A stretch of 64,000 nucleotides of DNA from Lycium barbarum. Lineage: Eukaryota > Streptophyta > Magnoliopsida > Solanales > Solanaceae. The stretch lies in the NCBI RefSeq assembly GCF_019175385.1, contig NC_083338.1, forward strand, positions 63,334,884-63,398,883, written 5' to 3'. The notes below the pieces were generated by a model. That model was not told the origin of the DNA and ran no database searches. It worked only from the letters and a program-made list of their open reading frames with translations. Made by a program: the position numbers and the translations under genes. The first letter of the stretch is position 1. The number at the start of each line of letters is the position of its first letter. Below are positions 1-12,169 of the stretch, in pieces.

Positions 1-1745
1 ATAATATATCTTGGCCCGGGCTTAGTGAAGGACAAACTGAGGCTTGCACGAAAAGAGTAGTGCGAAACCATATACGCGTAAATCGAGACTCAATAGACAA
101 GTATACTTATCGGCATCTGAAGGCTCAGAAACAAGTTTCGGACCAATCCGAGTTAGTATGAGAAAGTTGTGATCGTTTGAAGTACAGAACGTTCTACGAA
201 CATTTCAGGAGTCCTTTTTGGAAAACCGAAGCAACAATCATATCAAACACCTTACGAATATTGTATGGATCCAATCAAATCAAATATGACTTTTAGAATC
301 ATGTGCACATATCAAAGTGTATCAAAGACTTAGCAGAATATTCCAACATGCTATCATTTGGAAATCGAGACATAAGACATATCACTTATCTTTCGAATGC
401 CCATTTCGGAAACATATCAAACAAACTTCGGACATTATGGATACACGTCGAATCATATGAAACAGCTTATAGAAATCAAAGACATTGGCCATCCTAGTGG
501 CTCTAAGAATAGGAATTCATTTGCAATTGTACATATACGTCATTTATTCGTTCCATCAAGATCATGCCAAAATAAAGAAAGGTAAGCCTTAAATACCTGT
601 TCCACGACCATCTAGCTACGCTTATTTGTCCAAACTTGCTAATCTACATTCAAGAGAATTGACATAATCATTAGATTCATCGACATATACTTGTCTTAGT
701 TTTTCAAATGAATTCACTTATATTCTACCAAAATTTCGGCAGCATTTCCCCTGTAACTACACTATCCCCGAGAGTCTAACTCGGCTAAATCATCAACAAC
801 AAACCCGAGAATGGAATTCGACCGCATTACCAACAACAATACCAACAATTATGTTCAATTCAACTGCATACAATCAAACCAATATGATGGCTCACATATT
901 CAAGTATTAATCCAAAACTATTCGAGCGATATTCAAGAATACTTCAAGAAACTCACACAATACTTTAAACAGCCTAACCAACTCACAACACAACCCGAAA
1001 TCTTCCAACTTCAATAAGGACAATAACAACACATTTTCCTTATTCTAGATTCATAAACTATATCAAAATTCGCATGTTACAATACCATTCATACAATTGT
1101 AAGAATCCATGCTAGTGTCGCATTAACTTCTTCAACAATCCTACAACGATTACAATTTCATTTTAAGCCGTCAAACCATCATTTTTCATCGTAGAATCCA
1201 CATCAACAACAACTAAAATATCAAATAGAATCAATTCATCATAACTTGCCAAACCACCCATCATTCGGCCACAACAACTACATGCATATTTTCATGAATT
1301 TTCCATCCATTTCTATACATTACAACAACAACCAACATACTACATAAAACTAATCCATTCTTTCTACACAACATCACACATACACGGCCACAACACAACC
1401 CACACGGCTCAACACCAACATGCAAGGTTTCATGAATTTCATCCATTTTCACACTCCACAACATATACAAACCATGCATAACATATAAAATTGAAGATTA
1501 AACCTTACCTTCCTCACTCAACTTCTTCACTCGGCTAGAGCTCATAGATTGCCCAAACGAATGCTTAGCTCGCTCCAACAACTCCTCCATGCTGTTAGGG
1601 ACGTTCCACTTGGTTGATTTGATAGAAGAAAATAATTTTTCTTGATCAATTCTCTTTTCCCTTTTTTTTTCTTCATGGCCGAATAGGCTTCTCTTGTTCT
1701 TTCTCTTTTTTTTTTTTTTTCTTCTCCACTCTTCTAGATTTAGAA

Positions 1746-1830
<85 letters not shown>

Positions 1831-2253
1831 CCTCCCACCACTTATCTATATTTACAATTAAGTCCCTTAACAAAAAAATATGGGCACATAGCCCACCTCC
1901 CTTTTTCTTGAATATTCTAGATAATGAAATGAAAATATGACTTCTTGGTCATCTTTTATACATGTGGAAAATTTATTTATTTGGGCTAAAGCCCACCCCA
2001 TAGGGCATGGCCACATGGCCTCTTTTATTCAAGACTAATATATATACATTTTTGTTTGTCTTGCAATTCATGAAAAATTATTTTTTCAAATTCCAAATTT
2101 GCCCTTAGCCTTTCTCAATATTTCCATTCCAATAATATTCATAAATAATATTCATAACAACTTGTACATTAAATAACTTTGGAAAATGGTCTTGCCCTTA
2201 ACTTATCGCAATTATTTCGAATTATCCGAACGTACAAAATACGGGCTATAACA
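1..2253 (-). repeat. TE1 3' LTR (partial, runs off the window's left end)
   Basis: Reading on the minus strand, the LTR begins TGTTATAGCCCG at 2253 and directly follows a polypurine tract, so this is the 3' LTR of a minus-strand element. It repeats 6803-9044 at a near constant offset of 6802 bp, with an offset shift only across the AT microsatellite. The first about 840 bp at its far end lie outside the window. Small differences from the other copy are visible (for example at 55, 109, 350 and 510), so the insertion is not brand new. The short reading frames on either strand are duplicated with the LTR and are not genes. It carries the conserved LTR block CCGAAATTTCGG/GGGG region (near 735-752) and a donor-like GGTAAGG at about 1508 on the minus strand. 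Confidence 0.9.
1749..1830. repeat. AT dinucleotide microsatellite in TE1 3' LTR
   Basis: About 82 bp of (AT)n with a single G interruption at 1813. The equivalent tract in the 5' LTR is shorter and uninterrupted, and accounts for most of the length difference between the LTRs. Confidence 0.95.
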
Positions 2254-2290
2254 TCCTCCCCCCCTTTAGAACATTCGTCCTCGAATGTTC
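2254..2290 (-). promoter_or_regulatory. TE1 polypurine tract and adjacent AGGA-loop palindrome
   Basis: On the minus strand a purine tract (AAAGGGGGGGAGGA, 2254-2267) immediately precedes the LTR start and would prime plus-strand DNA synthesis. Next to it (2269-2290) is a perfect inverted repeat GAACATTCG - AGGA - CGAATGTTC. The same arrangement is found before the 3' LTR of TE8, TE10 and TE11. Confidence 0.85.
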
Positions 2291-5159
2291 GACTGACCTT
2301 ATGGGGTTTCATAGTACTTCGGGACGGTCCTTTCTCATAGTCATTCTTTTCTTCATGCCCATTCCTTATCTTTTACCTTACTTTCTTTATGGTCAAACCT
2401 GTTAGTCTTTACATGAGTCTTCATTCCGTGTCACGGGTTTTCCAATCCATTGCACCAACTTATTATTCTTGTCCTTCCTAGGTCATCTCTTCTGTTATTG
2501 TTTCATCACCACACTTTAACAGAAGCCATGTCTTTGGTACGTAATCTTCTCTTGACGATCTAATATGGCCACAGGCTGTTCCTTGTCTCATTTTATCTAC
2601 AGTATTACAGTCTCGCTTACCATGCTATAAATATCCGTTAGCCTTGGTGTTCTTTTTCCTTTGCTCGCTGTTCCTTTATGTCTTTGTCACTATCTCTTTC
2701 TAATCTTTCATTCTAAATATTTACCCAACAACATATGTACATAATGTTTCTTTACCATTTATCATCTTTCGCAGTTCAGTTACCCTTATAGTAGCTTATG
2801 ATCCGAGTTCACTTTTTTTTTTCGTTCGCAACATCTTGAATTCTTGCTACAACTTTTCCTTTACGTCCTTCTCTCTCATTTCTCGACACAAGTATACTTG
2901 TTTTTGATCTCTTTGTATTGGTGCTTATTTCCTCCTTCGTTATTCCCTGTTGGCTCTCCGGTGTGGATTCTTTACAAACATTATCGAACATCACTTCACA
3001 TCAATGGTTCATATAATTTCATAGCGTATCTTCTCATGTTTCATATAATTAATGGTCCATGAACTATTTTCTAGTATCCGGTGGCCTCTCTTATTTCATT
3101 CACAGGCATTGTGTTCTTTCTTTCCTTCAAAATTTTCCAGACTACCAATCGTTGATACCTTTGTTATAATAGTCGTCCCCGTCTGAAATGTCCTTTGAAT
3201 TTTTTTTAATTCTCTCTATTGTCCTGTAAATCTTATCATTTTCTTTATTATCCACTATGAACTTAGCTTGTAGCCCTTTCTTACTCTTTCTGTTACTCTC
3301 CAAACACACGTCGCCGCGTACTTAGGTACGGCGCAATTTGCTCGATACGAGGAATTCAAATTATGGTCCAACCATATCATAGTTCATGTCGGCATAAGGC
3401 ATTTTCTTAAGGTGTCTTTCATTCTTTCCCCTCCTGTCGGCCTCACGGTATACTCATCGTCAATTCGTTTCTACTCCTTTCATACATTCTCTTGATATGC
3501 CGATATATTTAAGCTCCGGCCTCGAGCTAATAGATTTCCGTTCTTGACGCTTGTAGATGTTGTAATTCCTTTCTAAGTCTAATATAATATGGTCTCCTCC
3601 CCTTTAAAGGGCTCCTTATATGTCAACAGTCCTTTTGCGAAGTCTTCGTTTATACCTTACTCTTCATCTTTCCAACTCTATGCACAATATATCGTAACTT
3701 CTTACCATAAGTTTCCTTTTACTTCTTGTCTACATCATCATTCCTATCTTTATTTCCATATCCTTCCATCTACTATTAATCCTTTCACTCATTTGGCTCA
3801 CTTATTCGTGATTCTTCTTAACCATGCTCTTGTGTTGCAACTGCGCATCCATATTTTTGAAGCGCCGAATTGCCTTTGCTCTTAGTACAAAATCCCTACA
3901 GTTTACACTCCTTCTATTCTTACTCATTGAGCTTTTAACTATTCTTATGACACTATAATCGAGCGGTCTCCCTTGCTCGTTCCTTACATTTCATTCCAAT
4001 TCCTCTAAAATCAAATCTCTCGAACTTCGTATGAATTCGCATTCCATATCACTAATCCCCCAGTCGACAGTGTCGACCTTGGTGCGTGATTGGGTTTCTT
4101 TCACTAACTTGTCAAACTATCCTTTTTACTCCTGTGATTAAAGATTTCCAATTGTTTTGCTCCCAAAGGTCCCCCTTTTCCTTCGACTAATCCGTTAGTA
4201 TATTCTTCATACTTTCATCTTTAACCTTCCTTAGTTTCCTCCTTCCTCGAACACTTTTCTTCTTTTGCCATTTGTGGCATCGGCTCTAAAGTTCGCGAAT
4301 TTTTTTTACTCTAAATCCGTTTCATTTCTAAGTTACCCTTTCAGGAAAACACTTCCATTTCCGAGGCAATCATATTAATGCAGCTGCACATTTATTTCTT
4401 TATATACCTTTCGGGAGTCTAAATCTACTAACATTGTCACAAAGCTTTATCATTCCTTTTCTTACTTCACATTCCTTGTCGTGGTCATTGTTCTTTCAGA
4501 CCCTCTTATTGAAATTGGTTTTTGAACCTCACACATTCCTCTTTTGTTCTGTATTACCACACTTTATCCTTTTCACGTGCTTATCCTTGCAGTTCTATCC
4601 AAGTAGTCTCATGCTTTACCAGTAATTCCTTTCGGGCTTCCCTTACCGGGATTTCTTACCTTTCACCTTTTTCTGACATTTTGGTCTCTTTGTCTTCCAT
4701 TTACTTACTCACTTTCTTTTTTTCAAATATCATTGTAATATAGCCTTTCCAGTTTTAACCTGTTGTGAAAATAATAGTAAATTACCTTGTAACACTTGGA
4801 CCATTTATTTTTTGCTGTCGCTCGAACTTCGGCACCCTTATTTGAGTAATGCCTTCTTTACCGTGGTACCGGTTGTTGGGACTCACATGTCCACCGACAC
4901 CATCACATATGGAATGTCGTATGCATTCATATATACATATATAGTTATTATCAACTAGCCCACAAAAAACTTCCTAACGCTATTCAAGCCTATCCTAATT
5001 CTAGAGCCGTGACGTACTTTCTGTTTCTTCTCTAATCTATCCTGTCGCGTGCTACGTGGCCTTTTATGGTCTCCAACCATCCCGTATATTCTAATTTCAC
5101 TCAGGCTATTCTAGCTTTCCATTTGTCTCTTATGTCGGAGTATATAGAATTTTTAGTTC

Positions 5160-5262
5160 ACTTCCCAGGGGGTCACCCATCCTAAAATTACTCCCACCTT
5201 AGCACGCTTAACCTCGAAACTTTGATGAAATACAGTGCCTTAATGCTGGTATAATCGCGTCC
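5160..5262 (-). pseudogene. 5S rRNA-like sequence inside TE1
   Basis: The minus strand from 5262 down to 5160 aligns with nucleotides 1-103 of plant 5S rRNA without a single gap; comparing with the 5S sequence as I remember it I count about 23 mismatches. Two blocks are nearly perfect: GTTAAGCGTGCT (the A-box side of the internal control region) and TAGGATGGGTGACC/CCTGGGAAGT (the C-box). The last roughly 16 nt of 5S are absent and the sequence diverges sharply after GGGAAGT. It lies about 0.7 kb downstream of the PBS, in the same orientation as the element's transcription. A functional 5S gene is unlikely because the 3' end is missing and no T-run terminator follows directly. Cassandra TRIM elements are known to carry 5S sequence, but in their LTRs; a captured Cassandra LTR fragment is an alternative origin. 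Confidence 0.85.
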
Positions 5263-5945
5263 GCTCCTTCGCATGACCATTATTACATGATTTGGAGCGA
5301 GTCGAGGTCTTACAGATTCCGAGACACTCTCGTAACACGTCCTTTCTTTTACAATTACCGTTTTGCCCTTTTTGATTCCCAATGTTCACCTTCCACCTGT
5401 GTGTATGTCTACTTCCTGTCCTGAACTTCCAGATTCCCGATGGTAGCAAACGTACCTTCATCGCCATTACTTATACATACTCGGGTATCCACCTGTCTGA
5501 ATTCCTACCCACCACTTTTACACAATAACCTGCAACAGAATTCATTGTCGACTTTCTGAATCCTTCATAAGACCTCGTTTCTCTTATACCATTCTTTCTT
5601 TTCACAACCTGTACACAGTAAATATTGACAATGCCTCACAGAGCATATGACTATATATCACATTCTAACCATCCAGAACTTCCAATTTCAGGTAACAGAA
5701 CAAATATATCCATACTTACCGCAGTGACTTTTTCCATATCACCACTTACCTCCTTCTGTCGTATGTAAGGCTTACATAAGGAATCTCATTTCCTATGACT
5801 TGGCTCTATCGCACGATCTATGACAGAAAGAAGGTCAACAATCCCTAGATGCCCTGCAGCCTCCTGTTTATAAATGTGGCGCGCTTCACACCATAAACAG
5901 GACTCTACTGGACACGACTTTGCAGACAACCCCTAGGACAGACCT

Positions 5946-5957
5946 GCTCTAATACCA
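5946..5957 (-). promoter_or_regulatory. TE1 primer-binding site (tRNA-iMet type)
   Basis: Minus strand reads TGGTATTAGAGC, one change from the TGGTATCAGAGC seen in TE4, TE5, TE10 and TE11, three bases inside the LTR end at 5961. It would anneal the 3' end of initiator methionine tRNA. Confidence 0.9.
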
Positions 5958-5960
5958 CTT

Positions 5961-8547
5961 TGTCACACCCTAACCTTACTAGGGTGTGATGGGCACCCGA
6001 CCCCATATTCGGAGCCGAGCGAACCCACTGACTCTTATTACAGACGTAGTCCCCTGGACTTTAAATCAAACAAAATGACAAATATAATAAAATAAATACT
6101 TTCAAAAATATTCTCTTTCATAGTACTCAAACCAAACAAAATCTATAAACATATGGAATTTATCATATAATACAGAAGGACACATCGGCTGATGGAGCCG
6201 CTTACACACTGACATCCTATACCCACGACTCTGTCTGCAAAGTCTCTAACATTAACCAGACGTCATAGCACATATACTCGGTCTCGGCGGCACTCCAGGA
6301 ACAAGTGGAGCTTGCCAACTCCGCTGGAACATCTTCTGTAATGACTTCTACTCATCTGGGTGTACCTGCGTGGCATGAAACGCAACCCCCGAAGAAAGGG
6401 GGTCAGTACGGAATATGTACTAAGTATGTAAAGCAGGAAATACAGAAAACAGAACCATAATCGGAACAAATAGTATGAAAACTAAGTACATAATACAGAA
6501 TACCAAAACATTTGCTTTCCAAACCCAAAACATATTTGCCGATATCGTACATTATATATGCATATAACAGATTCATGCATGCGTGCTCATAGAACATCAT
6601 ATAGTGTAGTGTTGCGGAACGTGCAACCCGATCCATAATCATACATATACCGTACCCGGCCCTCTATTGCGGGACTCGGTGAATAAAATCATCATATGCC
6701 ATCCTGGCCGCCATCCCCTTATCATCATATCATCATATACATATACCTTACCCGGCCCGCAAGTGAGAGGGACTCGGTGAACAATACAGTGGATTACGCA
6801 CGATAACATATCCTGGCCCGGGCTCAGTGAAGGACATACTGAGGCTTGCACGAACAGAGTAGGGCGAAACCATATACACGTAAATCGAGACTCAATAGAT
6901 AAGTATACTTATCGGCATCTGAAGGCTCAGAAACAAGTTTCGGACCAATCCGAGTTAGTATGAGAAAGTTATGATCGTTTGAAATACAGAATGTTCTACG
7001 AACATTTCAGGAGCCCTTTTTGGAAAACCGAAGCAACAATCATATCAAACACCTTACGAATATTGTATGGATCCAATCAAATCAAATATGACTTTTAGAA
7101 TCATGTGCACATATCAAAGTGTATCAAGGACTTAGCAGAATATTCAAACGTGCTATCATTTGGAAATCGAGACATAAGACATATCACTTATTTTTCGAAT
7201 GCCCATTTCGGAAACATATCAAACAAACTTCGGACATTATGGATACACGTCGAATCATATGAATCAGCTTATAGAAATCAAAGACATTGGCCATCCTAGT
7301 GGCTCCAAGAATAGGAATTCATTTGCAATTGTACATATACGACATTTATTCGTTCCATCAAGATCATGCCAAAAGAAAGAAAGGTAAGCATTACATACCT
7401 GTTCCACAACCAACTAGCTACGCTTATTTGTCCAAACTTGCTAATCTACATTCAATAGAATTGACATAATCATTAGATTCATCGACATATACTTGTCTTA
7501 GTTTTTCAAATGAATTCACTTATATTCTACCGAAATTTCGGCAGCATTTCCCCTGTAACTACACTATCCCCGAGAGTCTAACTCGGCCAAATCATCAACA
7601 ACAAATCCGAGAATGGAACTCGGCCACATTACCAACAACAATACCAACAATTATGTTCAATTCAACTGCATACAATCAAACCAATATGATTGCTCACATA
7701 TTCAAGGATTAATCCAAAACTATTCGAGGGATATTCAAGAATACTTCAAGCAACTCACACAATACTTTAAACGGCCTAACCAACTCACAACACAACCCGA
7801 AATCTTCCAACTTCAATAAAGACAATAACAACACATTTTCCTTATTCTAGATTCATAAACTATATCAAAATTCGCATGTTACAATACCATTCATACAATT
7901 GTAAGAATCCATGCTAGTGTCGCATTAACTTCTTCAACAATCCTACAACGATTACAATTTCCTTTTAAGCCGCCAAACCTTCATTTTTCATCGTAGAATC
8001 CACATCAACAACAACTAAAATATCAAATAGAATCAATTCATCATAACTTTCCAAACCACCCATCATTCGGCCACAACAACTACATGCATATTTTCATGAA
8101 TTTTCCATCCATTTCTATACATTACAACAACAACCAACATACTACATAAAATTAATCCAATCTTTCAACACAACATCACACATACACGGCCACAACACAA
8201 CCCACACGGCTCAACACCAACATGCAAGGTTTCATGAATTTCATCCATTTTCACACTCCACAACATATACAAACCATGCATAACATATAAAATTGAAGAT
8301 TAAACCTTACCTTCCTCACTCAACTTCTTCACTCGGCTAGAGCTCATAGATTGCCCAAACGAATGCTTAGCTCGCTCCAACAACTCCTCCATGCTGTTAG
8401 GGACGTTCCACTTGGTTGATTTGATAGAAGAAAATAATTTTTCTTGATCAATTCTCTTTTCCCTTTTTTTTTCTTCATGGCCGAATAGGCTTCTCTTGTT
8501 CTTTCTCTTCTTTTTTTTTTTTCTTCTCCACTCTTCTAGATTTAGAA

Positions 8548-8622
<75 letters not shown>

Positions 8623-9044
8623 TCCCACCACTTATCTATATATACAATTAAGTCCCTTAACAAACAAATATGGGCACATAGCCCACCTCCCTTTTTCTTG
8701 AATATTCTAGATAATGAAATGAAAATATGACTTCTTGGTCATCTTTTATACATGTGGACAATTTATTTATTTGGGCTAAAGCCCACCCCATAGGGCACGG
8801 CCACATGGCCTGTTTTATTCAAGACTAATATATATACATTTTTTTTTTGTCTTGCAATTCATGAAAAATTATTTTTCCTAATTTCAAATTTTCCCTTAGC
8901 CTTTCTCAATATTTCCATTCCAATAATATTCATAAATAATATTCATAACAACTTGTACATTAAATAACTTTGGAAAATGGTCTTGCCCTTAACTTCTTGC
9001 AATTATTTCGAATTATCCGAACGTACAAAATATGAGCTATAACA
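5961..9044 (-). repeat. TE1 5' LTR (complete, 3,084 bp)
   Basis: Minus strand reads TGTTATAGCTC... at 9044 to ...GTGTGACA at 5961, with canonical TG/CA ends. The right flank starts GGGAG, which should be the target-site duplication; the matching left copy is outside the window. The LTR end forms an inverted repeat (TCACACCCT...AGGGTGTGA, 5963-5989). Donor-like GGTAAGG at 8310 and the CCCCCTTTCTTCGGGGG hairpin with downstream CCGCAG-type acceptor (region 6380-6415) match the other long LTRs. It interrupts the plus-strand LTR TE2. Confidence 0.9.
8551..8620. repeat. AT microsatellite in TE1 5' LTR
   Basis: 70 bp of uninterrupted (AT)n, orthologous in position to the tract at 1749-1830. Confidence 0.95.
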
Positions 9045-10919
9045 GGGAGAGAGCTTCTAGGCTAAGAGAGCCATTTTGATCAAAATTCGAGCCCCGAATC
9101 CCGAAGCTCATGAAGAGAAAAGCGTTGTCCGTCGCGTTGCCTTCAGTTTGAGCTAAAAATCAGCCAAAAAGAGGAGTGTTGACGTGGTTGCTGCATATTT
9201 AAGGTACGATTAAGGTCCCTTTTTCATTGTTAATAAGTTTAATTAGGGTTTTAACGGATTAGAACGGAGAAAATAGCGTTATAAACTCGTTTGTTGCTTC
9301 GTTGAGATTTATGGATCGGGGGCTGTTTTAGTTGAATCAAATGGATGAGATTAGCTGAGTTATGATGTATATTAATGGTTGGTACTGTTGTTGATGTTGT
9401 TGATGATATTTTGGGGCTGTTTTGTATGATTTTCGTGGCTGTTTTGGGATGATATTTTGGGGCTGTTTGGTATGATTTTTGTGGCTGTTTTGTGATGATA
9501 TTTTGGGGTTGTTTGGTATGATTTTTGTGGCTGTGTGTGTTTTTGATATTGTTTTGATTATTTTGGGTTGTTGGTGAGTTGGACGGAGTAAGAAAAATAA
9601 GGGAAATGTTGCTGGATTTTCGTTAGATTGTTTGTTAGCTTACAATGAGTAGTAGAGAATGACTTTCATCTAATTGTGGCGTAATTATTGCCTTGTTATA
9701 GATTACAAACTTGGACAGTAGATTTTAAACGAATAGACGCGCTTCAAGGTATGTAAAGCTATCCTTTCTTTTTGGCATGATCTATGTGAGACAAACAGAC
9801 GACGAATGTATAAACTCCAAAGAAACTCCTATTCTTAGAGACAATAGGATGGCTAATGTTCTTGATTTTCAGAACCTATTTGATTATGTCTTGATACGTG
9901 TCTATGATTCTTGAAGTTCTATTTGATATAATCCATAGTGACATTCGAGGGGTACTTGATATGACTATTTTCTTTGATACTCAAGTATTAGTTCATTCTA
10001 CTTATTCTATTGAGTCTCAGATGATGATTTAGTTTGCACATGGTTGCTCACTACTCTGATCGTGCATGCCGTTAACATATCTTTCACCGAGTCCCGGGCC
10101 GGGTATGTTTTCGTGCACAGTTTCACTGCATTGTTCACCGAGTCCCTCACTAGAGGGCCGGGTACAGTATATATATATATATATATATGATGATGTGATT
10201 ATGGCGCCGAGTATGGTATATGATGACTTTATTCACTGAGTCCCATAATGGGCCGGGTATGGTATATGATATAGACATGCATGATTCTCATCTCGTAAGG
10301 CACAGGTGCATTGGTATCTTTGATTATCATATTTGCCTCCTGTAATCCTTTATTCAGTTATTAGTTTCTTCATTGTATTTCATGCTTTATATACTCAGTA
10401 CATATCTCGTACTGACCCCCTTTCTTTGGGGGGCTGCGTTTCATGCCCGCAGGTACAGATACTCGGTTTGGTGATCCTCCAGCTTAGGATTTCTGCTCAG
10501 TAGTCTTAGAGAGCTCCATTGTTCCGGAGCCTAGATTATTTTGGTACAGATCTTTTGATATAGACTTATATATATGTCCAGGGGTACGGGGGGAACCTGT
10601 CCTGTCATATTTCACTTTTATACTCTTAGAGGTCTGTAGACATATGTGGGTTATATATAGGTTTTGGTCAGCTGAGTCGATATGGTTTTTGGATATTCCA
10701 GTATATGGTGGCAGCCTTGTTGGCTTGCTTATTATGTTATGCTGTGGTTAGCCGTGACTCCTCAGGAGACAGGTTTATGATATGAGGCGTTATGAGTCTT
10801 TTGTTTGTTTTTACAAGTTTTCATACTGTCCTTACTTTCAGTCTGACTATATCTAGAAGGTTCGTATACGAGTGTCCAATTCGGACACTAGTCATAGCCC
10901 ATGGGGTTGGGTCGTGACA
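9045..10919 (+). repeat. TE2 LTR, plus strand, left part removed by TE1 insertion
   Basis: Sequence of the TE8 LTR family: the left edge (CCCCGAATCCCGAAGCTC, 9093) corresponds to 53880 in the TE8 3' LTR, and the repeated GGGGCTGTTT segments, GGTATGTAAAGCT (9749), CCCCCTTTCTTTGGGGGG hairpin (10427) and terminal GGGTCGTGACA (10919) follow in the same order. No PBS follows the terminal CA, so this is either a solo LTR or the 3' LTR of an element whose left part is outside the window. The first bases after it, CCCGG, are the expected duplication but cannot be checked on the left. Confidence 0.8.
10168..10188. repeat. Short AT microsatellite in TE2 LTR
   Basis: About 21 bp of (TA)n directly after the GAGGGCCGGGTACAG motif. 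The same site holds longer TA tracts in the TE4 (13469-13515) and TE6 (28143-28180) LTRs. Confidence 0.85.
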
Positions 10920-11765
10920 CCCGGCCCGGGACTCGGTGAAAGATATATTAACAGTATGCACGAGCAGAGTAGTGAGTAACTATATGCAAACTAATCATCA
11001 TCTGAGACTCAATAGAATAATCAAAATGAACTATCATTTGAAAATCAAGACAATATTCACATCAAGTACCCTTCGAATGTCACTATGGATTATATCAAAA
11101 TAGGACATCTGGAACCATAAACACGTATCAAGACATAATAAAATAAGTTCTGGGAACCAAGAACATTATCCATCCTAATGTCTCTAAGAATAAGAGCTTC
11201 TTTGGAATTATATGCTCGTCGTCTGTTTGTTTCATAAAGATCATGCCAAAAAGAAGGAAAGGATAACTTTACATACCTTTGGCGCTTAACCCGCGATTTG
11301 CTATGTATACGCTTCCCAAAGTATCTCAACTTATATTAAGACGTCAAGACTATGGTTAAGCTACGAAAAGGCATAAAACGTACTTCAACGTTTGTAGCTT
11401 ATTTCTAGACAATTGGGCAGCACCTCCCCTATATCGCTCACTCTCCTCATATCCAAGCCAGTTAACTATACAACAACCAAAATAGCATCAACAATGGCGC
11501 GTCTAAGTTATCGCATCAAGAACTAGTCAAAAAAAGATCCAAGGATACCCCAAAACAGCTCACATAACATAATAATGCCCGATACACCTCGAATATCTAA
11601 AAATATACACCCAAAAAGTCACATACGCTTCGTATACGATATCTTACACATTTCCTTCTTTCAAATTAGTGATTCATATCAGAAACAACACAACAACGAC
11701 CTCAACCTCTATATGCAAGAAAACTATCTTGACATTACAACAAGTCCCAAAACAGCCCATAAATT
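10920..11765 (-). repeat. TE3 LTR fragment, minus strand
   Basis: The reverse complement matches the middle of the TE4 LTR (about 12600-13410), including the GCTGCCC block, the GGTATGTAAAG donor-like site (about 11270) and CGAGTCCCGGGCCGG. It is cut on the left by TE2 and on the right by TE4, so it is the oldest layer visible here. No coding content. Confidence 0.75.
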
Positions 11766-12037
11766 TGTTATACCCCGTATTTTTATACGTTGGATTATTC
11801 GTAAGCTAATCGACATAAGTTTAAGGACGAGATTATTTTTGGGATATGAGACAAGGGCTTTCAATCCCCGATTTTTTATAAGTGCACGATTGTTTGTAAA
11901 ATTCAATTGGTGTAGAAATATTAGTGGAGATTAGGGATTAATTAAGCGTAAGTAGTACTAAATGCACCCCACTATAGCATGGCCAAATCTGATTGGTCCA
12001 TGCCACAGTGGGACACTTGTCCACTTCATAGGCAGCC

Positions 12038-12045
12038 TATATAAA
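12038..12045 (+). promoter_or_regulatory. Candidate TATA box of TE4 LTR promoter
   Basis: CTATATAAACC at 12037-12047 lies 272 bp into the LTR and is followed by a GA-rich stretch (GAGAGAGAGAAAGAG) typical of a 5' untranslated leader. The spacing to the GGTAAG donor-like site at 12305 is about 260 bp. Inferred from sequence only. Confidence 0.55.
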
Positions 12046-12142
12046 CCAATTTGATGACTAAGAAGCTCTCAAGTTAGAGAGAGAGAAAGAGCGACACGGC
12101 CATGGCTATGGCAGCCACCCCTTGAGCTCATGGCCAGCTTCT

Positions 12143-12169
12143 CCCCCCCCCCCCCCCCCCCCCCCCCCC
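12143..12169. repeat. 27-nt poly-C homopolymer
   Basis: An uninterrupted run of 27 C within the TE4 LTR leader. The same-family copy TE6 has no such run at the equivalent place. True length may differ because long homopolymers are hard to sequence. Confidence 0.9.

Larger units (their letters stand above)
2254..5960 (-). mobile_element. TE1 internal region, non-coding (LARD-like)
   Basis: This 3.7 kb lies between the PPT and the PBS of TE1. I find no gag, protease, reverse transcriptase, RNase H or integrase motif on either strand; the longest open frames are under 100 codons and have low-complexity composition. The element's sense (minus) strand is strongly purine-rich. Intact LTRs, PBS and PPT around a non-coding core fit a large retrotransposon derivative (LARD) moved by proteins from another element. 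A heavily decayed gag-pol cannot be fully excluded without a profile search. The one recognisable sequence inside is a 5S rRNA-like segment at 5160-5262. Confidence 0.7.

Noticed and set aside
303..1017. Frames at 303-585 and 811-1017 repeated at 7105-7387 and 7613-7819
   Set aside because: LTR duplication in TE1, antisense to the element; the frames differ by non-coding-type changes and have no motif.
1673..1873. Frames rich in alternating Tyr-Ile (also 8475-8663, 13299-13517, 28054-28320)
   Set aside because: Translations of AT microsatellites.
5160..5262. Functional 5S rRNA gene
   Set aside because: The last about 16 nt are missing, many substitutions are present, and there is no tandem array or T-run terminator directly after.
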